A stretch of 64,000 nucleotides of DNA, taken from NCBI RefSeq assembly GCF_030052815.1, contig NC_079496.1:5084001-5148000 (forward strand), written 5' to 3'. Both the position numbers and the translations under genes were made by a program. The stretch comes from Hevea brasiliensis (lineage: Eukaryota > Streptophyta > Magnoliopsida > Malpighiales > Euphorbiaceae). Positions 61,852 to 64,000 of this stretch are shown one piece after another. Each line of letters opens with the position of its first letter. Position 1 is the first letter of the stretch. The notes under the pieces are model-generated. The model ran no database searches and was not told where the DNA came from. It worked only from the letters and a program-made list of their open reading frames with translations.

Positions 61852-63436
61852 GTGGTATTTCATCCAGAAACTAGCAGAGAACTAAGGTAGGAAGAAGGAT
61901 ACACAATTGTAGAGCCTCCCAACTATTGTGTTTGGCACTCTTGACTCTGGTGAAGCTCAAGGCCAGCTTTCCACCATCTTTAGCCGCCGGAGTAGCCTCC
62001 ATTATTGTCAATTTTGCTCGATTTTGAACGAGAAGGTAGATTGAAAATCTGAACAACCAAACTTGTAGTCTTTGATTTGTACAGCTTTGGCCTCATTTCC
62101 ACATGTGGTGGCTAACATGGCTTCACTTGACCCTCCTTTACTCGTCATCTCCAACAACCCAATTTTATGTTGGCAAGTGGACACATGAGCTGGTAGCAAC
62201 TTTAACTTGTGCATGAACAGTAGTGTCCTTTCAAAAATTCAGGTTCGAGAAAAATAAAAGCTTTGTTGATTCCGTTATTTGGGTCATAATTTGAGTTTAA
62301 ATTGGCTGGCTGTGAAGTTGGGTTTGCTGTAGAGTTGCCTTTTGGGTGTGAAGTGGCTTGCAATGGAATTCTAATAGGGTAAGGGCAATAGAATCTGAGG
62401 GAGGGAGAAAGGGTTAAAACAGTGTGAGAGAGAAAGAGAGAGAGATTGCAAAACACAAAAGTTTTGGTTGGGGGGGGGGGGGGGTGGGGGGAAGCAACTA
62501 TGGAATTATAATTTTATTTTAGGGTTTTACTCACTGCATTGGCAAATGGAAATTTGGATCAATTTTGGACTGAAGGACTAATTTATTAACGAATCAAGTC
62601 ATAGGGACTAACTTGTTTCAAGTTAAAAAAAGGAGGGATGAAAGTGTAATTATGATCAAACCTCAAGGGTTTTCTTGTATATTACCCTTTTGTTTTTGGT
62701 TTAGATGGAAGGTTATTTTCTTTCTTGAAGTCATTTCTCTTGTTTTGGACTCCAACTAATTTATGTTCCCCACCAGATTAAGGAGATTGGCCAGAGAAAG
62801 AGTGGGGTGGTGTGCGCCTTGGAGTACTATGACTTTTCAGATGAAAGTAAGCTACCTTTCTTTTCTGGTTCACTTTTGCTACTTCTCTGTGTTAGTAATA
62901 TGTTTTTTCCTATGCTCAGCATTTTACTGGAAATTAATAATACTTTATATGTTAGAAGCTGATTCATGCTTCTACTCACTCTATGCTTGTCTAAAACAGG
63001 TTAAAACTGCCAACCAGCTGTAGTAATTGCAAAATTTTTTACTTTTCATTAATTGTAAAAATCTAGACATGATTTTATCCTTCAATCTTAATGCTAGATG
63101 AATCTTCATTGGATGAGGTGTTGTAGTTCATATTCATGTGAACTTCATATCCTTCAAATTCTTGTTCTTATTTCAATTAATTTATTCTTATATACAGGGA
63201 TAACGTGGACAAAACTTTATCAAAAGCCTGGTAAATCTAAGGGCGCAAAATTGATGCTACGCCCACAATTTCCTCCTATTTATCGTGAAAGCGAAATGCC
63301 CAATATCAGTACCATCTCAGAAGTGGTAGTCATTAGGAATGATGTCTGGAAGGTGGGAGATTTAGTAGATTGGTTGTCTGATAGTTGTTATTGGTCTGGA
63401 AGGCTAATTGAAGTTTTAGAGCATGATAAATTTCGG
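60794..63436 (+). CDS. Agenet-domain protein, 5' part (runs off the right end)
   Basis: Exons 60794-60886, 62777-62846 and 63198-63436 join in frame and encode 134 residues. It opens MNEHNLPFKVGQLAEARSF. The tudor-like Agenet fold is then seen twice: FRGAWFRCKIKEIGQRKSG ... VCALEYYDF, and after LMLRPQFPPIYRESE a second module, VWKVGDLVDWLSDSCYWSGR. Agenet domains belong to the Royal family and read methylated histones or other chromatin marks in the nucleus. The donor after DKFR at 63436 leads into an intron that continues beyond the window, so the C-terminus (a BAH domain or other region in related proteins) is not seen. The intron between the first two coding exons holds a long-TIR transposon. 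Confidence 0.85.
61491..62688. mobile_element. Mutator-like element with long TIRs in an intron
   Basis: About 1.2 kb. The left arm starts AGGTAATTTACAATAACACC and includes CATAATTACA, TTTGTCCCT, TTTTTTTAA and TTGAAACAAGTTAGTCC. The right arm, inverted, starts AGGGTAATATACAAGAAAACC and carries the same words in the same order. The arms are about 110 bases. The interior has a (CT)n run of about 48 bases (61803-61851) and a poly-G run (62470-62488). No transposase or recognised gene was found. The target duplication is unclear (TGTTTT words on both sides). Its place in an intron suggests it is tolerated by splicing. Confidence 0.78.
61803..61851. repeat. (CT)n microsatellite
   Basis: About 24 nearly perfect CT units inside the intronic Mutator-like element. 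Confidence 0.95.
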
Positions 63437-63726
63437 GTACGGTGTTTGTTCTATGTTTTTTTGTTCTCAAATGTTGCCGATTTTCTTGTTTGTGGTCAAG
63501 TGATCTCATAATTGCTGAATTGCTGGATCTCTTCAACTTTAAGATGCAAAAAATATGTACATGTATTTGTTGTGGCCTTAAGAAATTGCTCCAAAAAAGT
63601 ATGAACGCTAGAATCATGTATTGTGCTATGTAAAGGACTGAGGCATAAATGCTGGCTATCTGTTGAATATGGTTGCTATGTGAGACAAGTAGTTGTACTT
63701 TGGAGGGTTACTTTGTGCAGCATCAG

Positions 63727-63736
63727 CATGAAGCTT

Positions 63737-63767
<31 letters not shown>

Positions 63768-64000
63768 TATATGTGTGTTTGTGTCGGTTCACTTTTTAGT
63801 TAATGTCCTTTTCATTGCCTCTTCCACTGCCTCCAAACACCTGTCCCTCTCCCTCCCCTCCACACCCCAACCCCCCCCCCCCCCCCCCCCCCCCCTCCCA
63901 TGAAGCTTCTTCTTCTTCTTATATATGTGTGTTTGTGTCGGTTCACTTTTTAGTTAATGTCCTTTTCATTGCCTCTTCCACAACCTCCAAACACCTGTCT
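63727..64000 (+). repeat. Tandem duplication with (TTC)n and a poly-C junction
   Basis: The sequence starting CATGAAGCTTC at 63727 recurs from 63899 to the window end, with a shorter (TTC)n array and two changed bases (ACTGCC versus ACAACC). The copies are separated by a C-rich stretch with about 25 consecutive C residues (63871-63895). It lies in an intron of the Agenet gene. The second copy may continue beyond the window. Confidence 0.9.

Noticed and set aside
1..64000. CRISPR arrays, operons or bacterial defence systems
   Set aside because: The genes have introns, plant families dominate, and no regularly spaced repeats with unique spacers were found. The tandem repeats seen are microsatellites or LTR repeats.

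Overview
This window is nuclear DNA from a flowering plant. The genes have many introns with GT-AG borders, the spacers are very AT-rich, there are LTR retrotransposons and small DNA transposons, and the proteins are plant-specific. A eudicot, probably a rosid, fits best; the species cannot be named from the sequence alone.

Genes, left to right. (1) A complete 12-exon gene for ureidoglycolate amidohydrolase (UAH) on the minus strand (2102-6830). (2) A complete 5-exon gene for the DNA-repair protein XRCC4 on the plus strand (8329-10427), head to head with UAH across a very AT-rich 1.5 kb spacer. (3) Two convergent, single-exon genes for small secreted peptide precursors that share a GPV-x-PS ... 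CT-x-IP ... CP ... VN-x-M core (22755-23099 plus; 24351-24656 minus). (4) A complete gene for a MATH/TRAF-domain protein of the MUSE13/MUSE14 (TRAF1a/b) type on the minus strand (12 coding exons, 41862-50861, plus a 5' UTR exon near 51.8 kb). (5) The 5' part of an Agenet-domain gene on the plus strand (5' UTR exon near 57.9 kb, coding exons from 60794), which runs off the right end. All splice phases of genes 1, 2, 4 and 5 were checked by hand and stay in frame. UAH and MUSE14 are also close neighbours in Arabidopsis (At5g43600, At5g43560, from memory), so part of the gene order looks conserved.

Mobile DNA fills most of the rest. A Ty3/gypsy chromovirus (12063-20946) has paired LTRs and a perfect 5-bp target duplication (AAAAC). 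It keeps only RNase H and integrase remnants; gag, protease and RT are replaced by about 3.4 kb of unrecognised sequence. A Ty1/copia element (26056-32051) with near-identical LTRs carries a broken gag-pol. That copia element sits inside an older Mutator-like element (25260-33029) with about 260-290 bp terminal inverted repeats (TIRs). The older element holds decayed pieces of two unrelated host genes: a VQ-motif protein (VQ4-like) and the N-terminus of a DDX3/Ded1-type DEAD-box RNA helicase. It therefore looks like a Pack-MULE later split by a retrotransposon. A second long-TIR element (35818-37764) has a hAT-type MITE nested in it, with 8-bp target copies. A third (61491-62688) lies in an intron of the Agenet gene, and a more doubtful one lies at 38.16-39.06 kb. 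The remaining spacers are AT-rich with simple repeats and decayed transposon traces.

The Pack-MULE/copia nest and the linked secreted-peptide genes are the most interesting items. I did not find a clearly new multi-gene system.
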